From: Aeromonas dhakensis
GTDB taxonomy: Bacteria; Pseudomonadota; Gammaproteobacteria; Enterobacterales; Aeromonadaceae
Assembly (NCBI RefSeq): GCF_000820305.1
Contig: NZ_CDBH01000045.1
Coordinates: forward strand, 372,001-436,000
Length of the DNA stretch: 64,000 bases
Direction: 5' to 3'
Shown in pieces: positions 16,601 through 23,817 of this stretch. How positions within the stretch are numbered: the stretch's first letter is position 1; each line of letters starts with the position of its first letter. A program made the translations under genes and the position numbers. The notes beneath the pieces were generated by a model that saw only the letters and a list, made by a program, of their open reading frames with translations, had not been told where the DNA came from and made no database searches.

Positions 16601-18491
16601 CCCCTTGGGTCGCTTGTTGACAAAATTCCTGCCAGATGGCCGCGAGATCGCCTTCGAGTATGACGGCCATGGCCAGCTCATCCGGGTCGACGACGGTGCA
16701 TGGCCCCTGGCATTTGACTACGATGGTGCCGGTCATCTGCTGGCCGAGCATCAGGGGTGGGCCTCAAGCCATTTCCGATACGATGCCATGGGGCGGCTGT
16801 CACATTGGCAACTGCCCGACGGCAACCAGCTTGGCTATCACTATCAGCACGGAGCGCTTGGCGGAATTGATCTCAACGGCGCCGAGCTCACGCGCCACCA
16901 GGTGGTGGGGGGGCTTGAGCTGCGCCGGCAGCAAGGGGCACTGACCCAGCAGTACGAATATGACGAGCAGGGGCGCCTCTCGGCGCTGCGTCTGCAGCGG
17001 GGCAAGCAGGTCGCCCGCGAGCGGCGCTATGGCTATGACGGAACGGGCAACCTGCTGCGCATTGATGACAGCGTGCAGGGGGAGCTGCATTATCGCTACG
17101 ATCCGCTGGACCGCTTGCTGGAGGTGCGGGGCGAGCTGACCGAGCGCTTCTTGCATGATCCGGCCGGCAACCTCCTGGGGGAGAGTTCGGGTGGTCAGTT
17201 CGATGGGGCCCGTACCCAAGGGAACCGGCTGCTGTTCAGTGGCGATCGCCACTTCGAGTACGACGAATTTGGCCGATTGGCGCTGGAGCGGCGCGGCAAG
17301 GGTCAGCAACTGGTGACCCGCTATCACTACGACTGCCAGCACCAGCTGGTGAGGGCTGAACTGCCTGATGGCAGCACCGCCTGTTATTACTACGATGCCT
17401 TTGGTCGCCGCATTCGCAAGACGGTGAGCGGAGCAAAAGGCGTGCAGGTCACTGAATTCTTGTGGCAGGCCAACAACCTGATTGCCGAGAGCAGTTATCA
17501 GCTCGGTGATGATCAGCGCCGTACTGACGAGCAGTACCGCACTTTTATCTATGAACCAGGCAGTTTCAAACCCCTGGCACAGCTGGAAGGGGAAGGGCAA
17601 GAGGCGGAGGTATTCCATTACCAGCTTGACCACCTGGGCACTCCCTTGGCACTGACCCGCACAAGCGGGGCCACCGTCTGGCAGGTGCGCTATCGAGCCT
17701 ATGGTAATGTCTGGCGCGAAGAAATCGCCGAGGTGGCAACGCCCTTGCGTTTCCAGGGACAGTATTTTGACGCCGAGACGGGGCTTCACTACAACCGCCA
17801 CCGCTACTATCAGCCCGACACGGGTAGATTTATTACCCCCGACCCGATAGGCTTGGCCGGCGGGCTCAACAACTACCAGTATGCTCCTAACCCGACTGGC
17901 TGGGTGGACCCGCTGGGGTTGAGTAATGTGCCGGGACAGTGTCCATTGGATACGCCTAGAGCTCGGATCCCAGTTGAGCAGCAAGATGTATTCAAACAAT
18001 TTGAGCAGCATCATACTGGCCAGTTTAACGATGACCATGCATTGGTTAGCGCATTTGAGAATGTGAGGGACAATGAGTCCCCATGGCCTGTTGGGTTTAC
18101 TCCTAAGACGCGAATTATTCAGCCTGGAGAACGTTTTAATATGATCACTAATGAGGGCAGAGCTCAGTTTCCAGGTCAATTTGGCACTCAAAGTGAGATC
18201 CCTAACTCTAGCTTTGGTAGAGCAAATCTCGCAATCAAAGAAGAATGGAAAGGAACACTTGATAGAAGAGTTACCTATGAAGTACAACGTCCATTTGACA
18301 TAGAATATGGTCCCGTGGGACCACAAATAGAAAAAATGTCTGATGGTTCATACAAGTATTATCCAGGGGGAGGAGAACAGATTAGACTTCTTTACAAAGA
18401 TTTCGAAAATGCTGTCCCCAGTAAGAAAAATAATTATACAGATAATGCTTACCTAAAAATAATCTCTGATATAGCTTTGCCACAGGAGTGA
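13623..18491 (+). CDS. Rhs-family T6SS effector with C-terminal toxin domain
   Basis: A 1622-residue Rhs effector. Residues 1-420 are an N-terminal region with a hydrophobic stretch near 280-300 (VISSVLIDVIIGVVLTG), likely for VgrG interaction or translocation. At about 420 comes PVSMVTGEE, the usual entry to the Rhs shell and a likely N-terminal cleavage zone. Many YD repeats follow (YRYD, YHYD, FEYD). The shell closes with PDPIGLAGG...WVDPLGL, where DPLGL (1429-1433) marks autocleavage. The last ~189 residues are the toxin. Its YEVQRPFDIEYGPVGP...PGGGEQIRLL recalls the TNT NAD+-glycohydrolase family (YxVxKPL-x-VxxGPxAP...GGGxQ), a tentative match. GC drops sharply after 17930. There is no PAAR domain in this protein. 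Confidence 0.93.
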   Translation: MSNAGQAVFNEVTADYRNVLNAYRKDAESFFLGDMLSMDMEQTIKVGDKTITASSSSKKAQSVVTQCPLSGTLRLVHLFESVRFIPIGNTPYKVEAGKLVRGRFVSEAVAKEGTLDAKGIAEVGKLTPGKSYRVTFYPNVKKSDLDTLFTSYVPVQKDLEAWLTKEWNSEHKAAWARYSGTGGGFGSHALAAASGIGKALVGVWDDLKTIYNLLADPVGNAKKLAAFGVDAAAMAKAGASQMEAAMLVLQDEALLYLYAYALVCWVKMLPPDQQTEFGAQVISSVLIDVIIGVVLTGGAGLAARYGAKAASMAKNSDRVMRLVTSLVNLSKKHNLAQHAQKAKKVLVAGAAPLSPAKKADLKLVDGNAKTLVEKGTAAKRRFQGHTEIKQVNKTPDASKQAVTPANRPHQPEASTCKNNCPVSMVTGEELLALQDGELLGLLPFVFGRLYRSSAVAQSCGMGLGWTHALAHRLERHGDTLTWWDEESLATELPLPSAVRPMVTNLLSEAAVYLGDEADEVILAKAGSPFLHFTWHGDRGRLTGFSDPYGNRLTVRSDRQGRPAWVENEGGLALRLVYEGDHIMALELQRFDGIAWQPQATLQRYHYDDHGHLVAAENGAGECERYRYRDDGVIVERRLAGGAGFFWEWEGEGKAARAIRHWSDVAGFDVTYGWDDDKGEVTVLNADGSQEVYQHDSQARLVRQQDPDGAITEFAYNDKGQKVLARDPLGAETHYHYDEEGMLALEVAPDGSQTAYHYWDGRVRKVVQGEREWRFEHNPQGGLIARRDPLGNETRYGYTPQGKLCAVLHPDGSRTELVWNRLGQLIEEKGVDGGISRWRYDERGRQIVRQDPRGAITRYEWDAADRLSAVHLPGGGIRRYEYNAYGKVTAQWDELGRETRFEYHPGLHLVSRRINPDGSELKYRYDNAKLFLSEIENEHGEQHRIHYHPNGLVARETGFDGRTTAYRYDLNGRLSEKVEFGKQETELVTRYERDPLGRLLTKFLPDGREIAFEYDGHGQLIRVDDGAWPLAFDYDGAGHLLAEHQGWASSHFRYDAMGRLSHWQLPDGNQLGYHYQHGALGGIDLNGAELTRHQVVGGLELRRQQGALTQQYEYDEQGRLSALRLQRGKQVARERRYGYDGTGNLLRIDDSVQGELHYRYDPLDRLLEVRGELTERFLHDPAGNLLGESSGGQFDGARTQGNRLLFSGDRHFEYDEFGRLALERRGKGQQLVTRYHYDCQHQLVRAELPDGSTACYYYDAFGRRIRKTVSGAKGVQVTEFLWQANNLIAESSYQLGDDQRRTDEQYRTFIYEPGSFKPLAQLEGEGQEAEVFHYQLDHLGTPLALTRTSGATVWQVRYRAYGNVWREEIAEVATPLRFQGQYFDAETGLHYNRHRYYQPDTGRFITPDPIGLAGGLNNYQYAPNPTGWVDPLGLSNVPGQCPLDTPRARIPVEQQDVFKQFEQHHTGQFNDDHALVSAFENVRDNESPWPVGFTPKTRIIQPGERFNMITNEGRAQFPGQFGTQSEIPNSSFGRANLAIKEEWKGTLDRRVTYEVQRPFDIEYGPVGPQIEKMSDGSYKYYPGGGEQIRLLYKDFENAVPSKKNNYTDNAYLKIISDIALPQE

Positions 18492-18493
18492 TA

Positions 18494-18850
18494 ATGAGGG
18501 TTGATTTAAATGACAATGATATTTCTTGGGTTTATGATGGTAAAGAAATAAAAGTGATAGGTGATTATGTTGACGCTGCTTATGATAAGAAGTTAGATGG
18601 TGTGACGGCTTTAAATGCCTCTGGCATTAGTTTTTTTGATAAGGAAGGGGATTTACTTTTCATTACCCGTTTTTCATTTAAAGAACCTGGTAGTTGCATA
18701 TATTGCTTAGCAAGCCAATCTGCTTCTGTAGAAAAAACAGTGAGAGTTGTTCTTGCACATGAACCGCCATTTAAAGGTGAGCGTTTTTGGCAACATGATA
18801 TTAATCTTGAAAGTGGAACTATTTCAGAGCCACTTGCAAAATGGCGATGA
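18494..18850 (+). CDS. Probable immunity protein to the Rhs toxin
   Basis: A 118-residue protein with no signal peptide, starting 2 nt after the Rhs stop, with AGGAG at 18484-18488. No family is recognised. It contains WVYDGKEIKVIGDYVDAAY, ISFFDKEGDLLFITRFSF and a PPFKGERFWQHDI segment. Position directly behind a toxin tip, small size and matching low GC are the standard features of a cognate immunity gene. A cytoplasmic location fits a toxin acting in the cytoplasm, such as an NAD+ hydrolase. Confidence 0.75.
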   Translation: MRVDLNDNDISWVYDGKEIKVIGDYVDAAYDKKLDGVTALNASGISFFDKEGDLLFITRFSFKEPGSCIYCLASQSASVEKTVRVVLAHEPPFKGERFWQHDINLESGTISEPLAKWR

Positions 18851-19281
18851 ATGAAAGAGTAGCTCCCCTCCGGAGATACATAATGCAAGGATGAGGTGAT
18901 AGTCTGTGACCAAATTGAAATTGTAGTAAGCCTGTTGGTTTTTTTTGTTGTCAAAATGGTTCTTTGTTGTGGAGTTACATTGTGGATAGGATCCTGTAAT
19001 AAAACAAGAAAGGATGCCTAGAGGGATTTTAATCATTTTCTGTTAGTATGCATTAATTTAATTAACTATAGATGACCAGAGTGTTCTGGCTCAACTCTTG
19101 ATTAAGCTGCAGAACATGTATTTATGTGGATTTCTATTCTAGGGTGTTCTGTGGTTCGACATGTTAAGTTACCACGGTAAAATGGTGCGAAAGCATCATT
19201 GGTATTAAATTCCCTCATGATTTTTAGTTTAATAAATCATTTTAATTGGTAAAGCCCATCCGAAAAGGTAATGAAGGTGAT
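18851..19281 (+). other. AT-rich spacer after the immunity gene
   Basis: About 430 bp, AT-rich, with stop codons in all frames at short intervals. I see no intact gene, tRNA or convincing terminator. It is probably scar DNA from exchange of toxin-immunity cassettes, plus the promoter of the following lipoprotein gene. Confidence 0.5.
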
Positions 19282-20664
19282 ATGGTCTGTAAATTTAAAA
19301 TATCAATTGGTATCCTTTTATTTTCGTGGATAGTCACTGGCTGTTCAGTGAATACATTGCCTGTAACTGAACAGCAGTTATTGCTGGCTTCCCAGCAGGG
19401 CCAGGGCAAGGCGCAATATGAGCTAGCCAAGCGTCTGGTGACCAAGCCTGATTATCCCGAGGCGATGCGCTGGATGAAGCAGGCCGCCGATCAAGTCGGT
19501 CCGCTGGCGGCGGATGTTGATATTCGGGGCAAGGCCGCATTACAGGTGGGAAGCTGGTATCAGGCGGGGTTGGGAGAACCTAAAAATCCTGTACTGGCCA
19601 AGCAGTGGTGGCAGCGCTCCGCCAAGTTGGGCAATGCGGAAGCCAGTTATCAACTGGGTCAGGACTGCCGTCAACGGCACAAGGGCAAGCTGGCCAGTGA
19701 GTGCCTTGACTGGTTCGAACAGGCGGCCAAGCGCGATCATGCGAGTGCCCAGTTGATACTTGGACAATGGTATGCAGGTCAGGCGGGGGCTGATGAAGAT
19801 GCCGTCAAATGGCTGGAGAAAGCCGCCGAACAAGGGAATCGGGATGCCCAATTCCAGCTTGGCACTCGCTATGAACAAGGGAAAGGGGTGGGCAAGCGCC
19901 CCGATGTTGCCCTGCGCTGGTATGAGAAAGCAGCCGCTCAGCAACAGCCGGATGCCTTGTTGGTGCTGGCGCGCAAGGCGCCATCTGAAGAGGCATTCGT
20001 TCTCTATCAGCGAGCTGCCAATGCGGGGGCTGTATCGGCACAGTTGTGGTTGGGACAAGCCTATCTGGTCGGTGATCTGGTTGCTCAGGATCTTGAGCTT
20101 GGCCGCTATTGGCTGGAGCTGGCCGCGGGCAGTGGTTCCCACGAGGCAGAATATCAATTGAGCCTGCAACAGAGCGATAGTGTCGCGCGAGAACATTGGT
20201 TGACACGTGCCGCAGAAGGGGGATTCAGCGAAGCTCAGCTGGCATTGGCTCAATGGCAGCAAGAGCAAGGTGACCTAGTGACCGCTCGCCACTATTTTGC
20301 TTTGGCAGCAGTACAGGGCAACGTCGATGCTCACTATGCTTATGGCGAGATGCTACGGCTGGGATTGGGCGGCAAGGAAGACTACCCGCAGGCCCTTAAA
20401 GAGTATCGACTGGCCGCCAATGCCCAGCACCGATCAGCTCAATACCGCATGGGTATGATGCGAGAGCAGGGGTTGGGAGCTCCACGCAATAGACTGCATG
20501 CCTATGCATGGTATCTGCTTGCTGCCACGGATGGAAACAGTGAGGCTTCTGAAGCACGTGACGAGCTTGAAAAAGGTATGACTGAAAAAGAGAAGAGCGC
20601 AGGGCAAAAACTGGCTCAGCATTGGTTTGTAGCGCTTGCCAAAGGGAAGAAATTGAACAGTTAG
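19282..20664 (+). CDS. Sel1-like repeat lipoprotein
   Basis: A 460-residue protein. The start ATG 19282 gives a basic N-terminus, a hydrophobic stretch and the lipobox IVTGC, so the mature protein should be lipidated at that Cys (about residue 20). The rest is a chain of Sel1-type repeats of about 36 residues (A-x-A-x-Y-x-LG-x-x-Y-x-x-G patterns such as AQFQLGTRYEQGKGVG and AHYAYGEMLRLGLGG). These form alpha-solenoids that hold protein partners. It lies between the Rhs unit and tssB, but its role in secretion is unproven. An alternative start upstream at 19246 lacks a better signal. Confidence 0.85.
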   Translation: MVCKFKISIGILLFSWIVTGCSVNTLPVTEQQLLLASQQGQGKAQYELAKRLVTKPDYPEAMRWMKQAADQVGPLAADVDIRGKAALQVGSWYQAGLGEPKNPVLAKQWWQRSAKLGNAEASYQLGQDCRQRHKGKLASECLDWFEQAAKRDHASAQLILGQWYAGQAGADEDAVKWLEKAAEQGNRDAQFQLGTRYEQGKGVGKRPDVALRWYEKAAAQQQPDALLVLARKAPSEEAFVLYQRAANAGAVSAQLWLGQAYLVGDLVAQDLELGRYWLELAAGSGSHEAEYQLSLQQSDSVAREHWLTRAAEGGFSEAQLALAQWQQEQGDLVTARHYFALAAVQGNVDAHYAYGEMLRLGLGGKEDYPQALKEYRLAANAQHRSAQYRMGMMREQGLGAPRNRLHAYAWYLLAATDGNSEASEARDELEKGMTEKEKSAGQKLAQHWFVALAKGKKLNS

Positions 20665-20781
20665 TTTGTTTCTTGTCAACAATGATGAGATTTACAATCT
20701 ACCTGAACGGTCGATGATCCAGAGTGCTTGATATAAGCCGCCTTATCCTGGTGATATCGTCGTGCATATTATGTTCTCCAG

Positions 20782-20815
20782 TCCCTTCATTGTTTTGCAT
20801 GATGAAGGGATTTTT
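20782..20815 (+). terminator. Terminator after the Sel1-repeat lipoprotein gene
   Basis: TCCCTTCAT pairs with ATGAAGGGA, followed by TTTTT. The stem is 9 bp and the loop 11 nt. Confidence 0.75.
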
Positions 20816-21064
20816 CGTTCTTGAGCGGTAATTTTTTGTTACATATCCATGTCTGGTTACGACAATCTTTGTCGCATTAGAACGTGGTGAAATGTATGAA
20901 TCACTAACGCTCAAAGTGAATGACTCTGGAATATGTTTTTCTGAGAGCGTGGAGGATATGGGGTGTATTTTAAAATATCACGCAAAGGCATTGTGATTTT
21001 GCGTTAACTTGTTGTTTTTGCTTCGCTTTTTTCTTCTCGCTCTTCTTCGTTGATAAATAATCAA

Positions 21065-21092
21065 TTGACTATCTGTGCTACACGCATATACC
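21065..21092 (+). promoter_or_regulatory. Possible sigma-70 promoter of the tssB operon
   Basis: TTGACT, a 16-nt spacer, then TATACC, about 265 bp upstream of tssB. A moderate match only. Confidence 0.35.
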
Positions 21093-21355
21093 ATGCGGCG
21101 CAAATGGCTCTAGGGCCAATATGACCTCTAACAAAGAGTAGAGGCAAAATCGGATTGTATAGATAACAAGATGCATACTGCGTTTTTGATTATTAGAGCT
21201 TTTGCTTTTGTATATCGGAGACGCATCGTCAGCTGATGAACTACTCACTTAATCCGTCAGTGAGTTCAGTCAACTGTCATTTTTGACAGTTGTTGGTATG
21301 TGCATTGGCTATAAGCTTTAGGGTCTTTGTTGACCTTTAACTTGGTATTTAGAGC

Positions 21356-21859
21356 ATGGGAAAAGGAATTGACGGCGGCACTGTTGCGCCCAAAGAACGT
21401 ATCAACATCAAATATGTACCGGCAACCGGTGGTCAGCAGGCGGAAATAGAGCTTCCGTTGACCATGATGGTGGTCGGCAATATGAAGGGTCGTACCGAAG
21501 ACACTCCGATCGAGGAGCGTCAGACCGTCTCCATCGACAAGAATAACTTCTCGTCTGTCATGAAAGAATCCGCGCTGGAACTGAAGTTTTCCGTTCCCAA
21601 TCGTCTGGAAGAGAATAGCCAGGATGAGCTGCCGGTTTCGATCAAGATCCAGTCTCTGGAAGACTTCACCCCCGACAGCGTGGCACAGCAAGTGCCCGAG
21701 CTGCGCAAGCTGTTGGAACTGCGCGAGGCCTTGGTTGCCCTGAAGGGACCACTGGGTAATATCCCTGCCTTCCGCAATCGTTTGCAGGATCTGCTGTCCA
21801 GTGATGATGCTCGTGAGCAACTGCTCAAGGAGCTGGATTTGATTAAGCCTGCCGAGTGA
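21356..21859 (+). CDS. tssB: TssB (VipA), T6SS contractile sheath small subunit
   Basis: A 167-residue TssB. It pairs with TssC to build the contractile sheath around the Hcp tube. Family markers: VAPKERINIKY near the start, LPLTMMVVGNMKG, and the C-terminal helix ELRKLLELREALVALKGPLGN, which is bound by ClpV. ATG 21356 gives the usual family beginning. First gene of the structural operon; tssC follows after 38 nt. Confidence 0.96.
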   Translation: MGKGIDGGTVAPKERINIKYVPATGGQQAEIELPLTMMVVGNMKGRTEDTPIEERQTVSIDKNNFSSVMKESALELKFSVPNRLEENSQDELPVSIKIQSLEDFTPDSVAQQVPELRKLLELREALVALKGPLGNIPAFRNRLQDLLSSDDAREQLLKELDLIKPAE

Positions 21860-21897
21860 TCGCCGGGTTGGATTGACTGAACGAGAAAGGAACAAAC

Positions 21898-23376
21898 ATG
21901 TCTTTGGTCGAAGAACAGGTTCAAGCGGGGGCGAGTGCAGCCTCCTCGTCCTTGCTGGACGAAATCATGGCGCAGGCTCGTATCACCCCGGTGGACGAGG
22001 GTTACAGCGTTGCCAAGCAGGGGGTTGCAGCCCTGATCGCCAACATCCTGGACAGCGGTACTACCAGTGAGCCGGTTAACAAGGCGCTGGTCGACAGCAT
22101 GATTGTCGAGCTCGACAAGAAGCTGAGCAAGCAGATGGACGTCATCCTGCATGCCAAGGAGCTGCAGGAGATGGAGTCCTCCTGGCGCTCCCTCAAGCTT
22201 TTGGTGGATCGCACCGATTTTCGCGAGAACATCAAAATCCAGGTGCTGCATGCCACCAAGGAAGAGCTGCTGGAAGATTTTGAGTTCTCACCCGAAATCA
22301 CCCAGTCCGGTCTCTACAAGCATGTCTACTCGACTGGCTACGGTCAGTTCGGTGGTCAGCCCGTCGGCGCCGTGATCGGTGACTACGCTTTTACCCACAG
22401 CTCCCCCGACATCAAGCTGATGCAGTATGTCAGCGCGGTGGGTGCCATGGCCCATGCGCCGTTCATCTCTTCCGTCGCACCCGCTTTCTTCGGTGTCGAC
22501 AGCTTTACCGATCTGCCTTCCATCAAGGATCTGAAATCGGTTTTCGAAGGCCCGGCCTACACCAAGTGGCGTTCCCTGCGTGAATCGGAAGATGCCCGTT
22601 ATCTGGGGCTGACCGCACCGCGCTTCCTGGCGCGTCTGCCCTACGACCCGACCGAGAACCCCATCAAGGGCTTCAACTATCAGGAAGATATCAGCTCGGA
22701 TCACGACCACTATCTGTGGGGCAACACCGCCTATCTGATGGGCACCTCCCTGACCGACAGTTTCGCCAAGTATCGCTGGTGTCCGAACATCATAGGCCCG
22801 CAGAGTGGTGGTGCCATCCACGATCTGCCGGTACACGTCTATGAAGCCATGGGCCAGCTGCAGGCGAAGATCCCGACCGAGGTGCTCATCACCGATCGTC
22901 GTGAATACGAGCTGTCGGAAGAGGGCTTCATCACCCTGACCATGCGTAAAGACAGCGACAACGCCGCCTTCTTCTCCGCCAACTCGGTGCAAAAACCCAA
23001 GGTGTTCCCGAACACCAAGGAAGGGAAAGAAGCGGAAACCAACTACAAGCTGGGAACCCAGCTGCCCTACATGTTCATCATCAACCGCCTGGCGCACTAC
23101 ATCAAAGTGCTGCAGCGCGAGCAGATCGGCTCCTGGAAGGAGCGTCAGGATCTGGAACGCGAGCTGAATGGCTGGATCAAGCAGTACGTTGCCGATCAGG
23201 AGAACCCGCCGGCAGACGTACGTAGCCGCCGTCCGCTGCGCGCTGCCCAGATCAAGGTGTTGGATGTGGAAGGGGAGCCGGGCTGGTACCAGGTTGCCAT
23301 GGCCGTGCGCCCGCACTTCAAGTACATGGGGGCGAGCTTCGAGCTCTCTCTGGTAGGTCGACTGGACAAGGAATAA
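21898..23376 (+). CDS. tssC: TssC (VipB), T6SS contractile sheath large subunit
   Basis: A 492-residue sheath protein, the usual TssC length. Visible landmarks are EMESSWRSLKLLVDRTDF, YGQFGGQPVGAVIGDYAF, LWGNTAYLMG, the MFIINRLAHYIKVLQR helix, and the C-terminal GWYQVAMAVRPHFKYMGASFELSLVGRLDK, which interlocks sheath strands. It is preceded by GAAAGGAAC. It works with TssB and is recycled by ClpV (30.6 kb). Confidence 0.97.
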   Translation: MSLVEEQVQAGASAASSSLLDEIMAQARITPVDEGYSVAKQGVAALIANILDSGTTSEPVNKALVDSMIVELDKKLSKQMDVILHAKELQEMESSWRSLKLLVDRTDFRENIKIQVLHATKEELLEDFEFSPEITQSGLYKHVYSTGYGQFGGQPVGAVIGDYAFTHSSPDIKLMQYVSAVGAMAHAPFISSVAPAFFGVDSFTDLPSIKDLKSVFEGPAYTKWRSLRESEDARYLGLTAPRFLARLPYDPTENPIKGFNYQEDISSDHDHYLWGNTAYLMGTSLTDSFAKYRWCPNIIGPQSGGAIHDLPVHVYEAMGQLQAKIPTEVLITDRREYELSEEGFITLTMRKDSDNAAFFSANSVQKPKVFPNTKEGKEAETNYKLGTQLPYMFIINRLAHYIKVLQREQIGSWKERQDLERELNGWIKQYVADQENPPADVRSRRPLRAAQIKVLDVEGEPGWYQVAMAVRPHFKYMGASFELSLVGRLDKE

Positions 23377-23382
23377 GGCCCG

Positions 23383-23814
23383 ATGCCGCATCTCTCTTCC
23401 TGGGATAGAGGAAATGCGGCCAGCCTGTTTGATCGCATCCGGGGGGAGGGGCTTGGCTCCTCCCCTCGTTCGGAAGTTGATGAACTGGTCGACTCTGTCA
23501 AACGGCAGCTCGACCAGATCCTCAACACCCGTCCCGGCAATTGTCGCAGCGCACCTGACCTCGGGGTCATTGATCTCAATGACGCCACTCAGGGCAGTGC
23601 GGATATCAAAGGACGGATCCGGGAAGCGATCCGGCAATGCATCCGCCGTTATGAACCGCGGATCATCCATGTGGATGTTCGTTCACCGGACTATCAGGCG
23701 AGCCCGCTTGAGATGTCGTTTCAGGTGACGGCCCACGTGCGGCTGGAGCATATCGAGCAAGTTACCTCGTTCAACGTCCATATGGACAGTCACCGTCACT
23801 ACCGCATGGTCTGA
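23383..23814 (+). CDS. tssE: TssE, T6SS baseplate gp25-like protein
   Basis: A 143-residue protein with SLFDRI near residue 14 and a gp25-type core (DLGVIDLNDA, IREAIRQCIRRYEPRI). TssE sits in the baseplate wedge and starts sheath polymerisation. It begins 6 nt after tssC and ends 3 nt before tssF. Confidence 0.93.
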   Translation: MPHLSSWDRGNAASLFDRIRGEGLGSSPRSEVDELVDSVKRQLDQILNTRPGNCRSAPDLGVIDLNDATQGSADIKGRIREAIRQCIRRYEPRIIHVDVRSPDYQASPLEMSFQVTAHVRLEHIEQVTSFNVHMDSHRHYRMV

Positions 23815-23817
23815 TCA

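Larger units (their letters stand above)
20665..21355 (+). other. Control region upstream of the T6SS structural operon
   Basis: About 690 bp without a credible gene. It contains a terminator at 20782-20815, an inverted repeat ACGCAAA (20980-20986) / TTTGCGT (20998-21004), and a possible sigma-70 promoter at 21065-21092. No GG-N10-GC sigma-54 element was found here, unlike in front of hcp and the second vgrG, which suggests different control of the structural genes. Confidence 0.6.

Noticed and set aside
15300..17900. Repetitive sequence that could suggest a CRISPR or tandem repeat array
   Set aside because: The repetition is the protein-level YD repeat of the Rhs shell; the DNA repeats are divergent and unevenly spaced.
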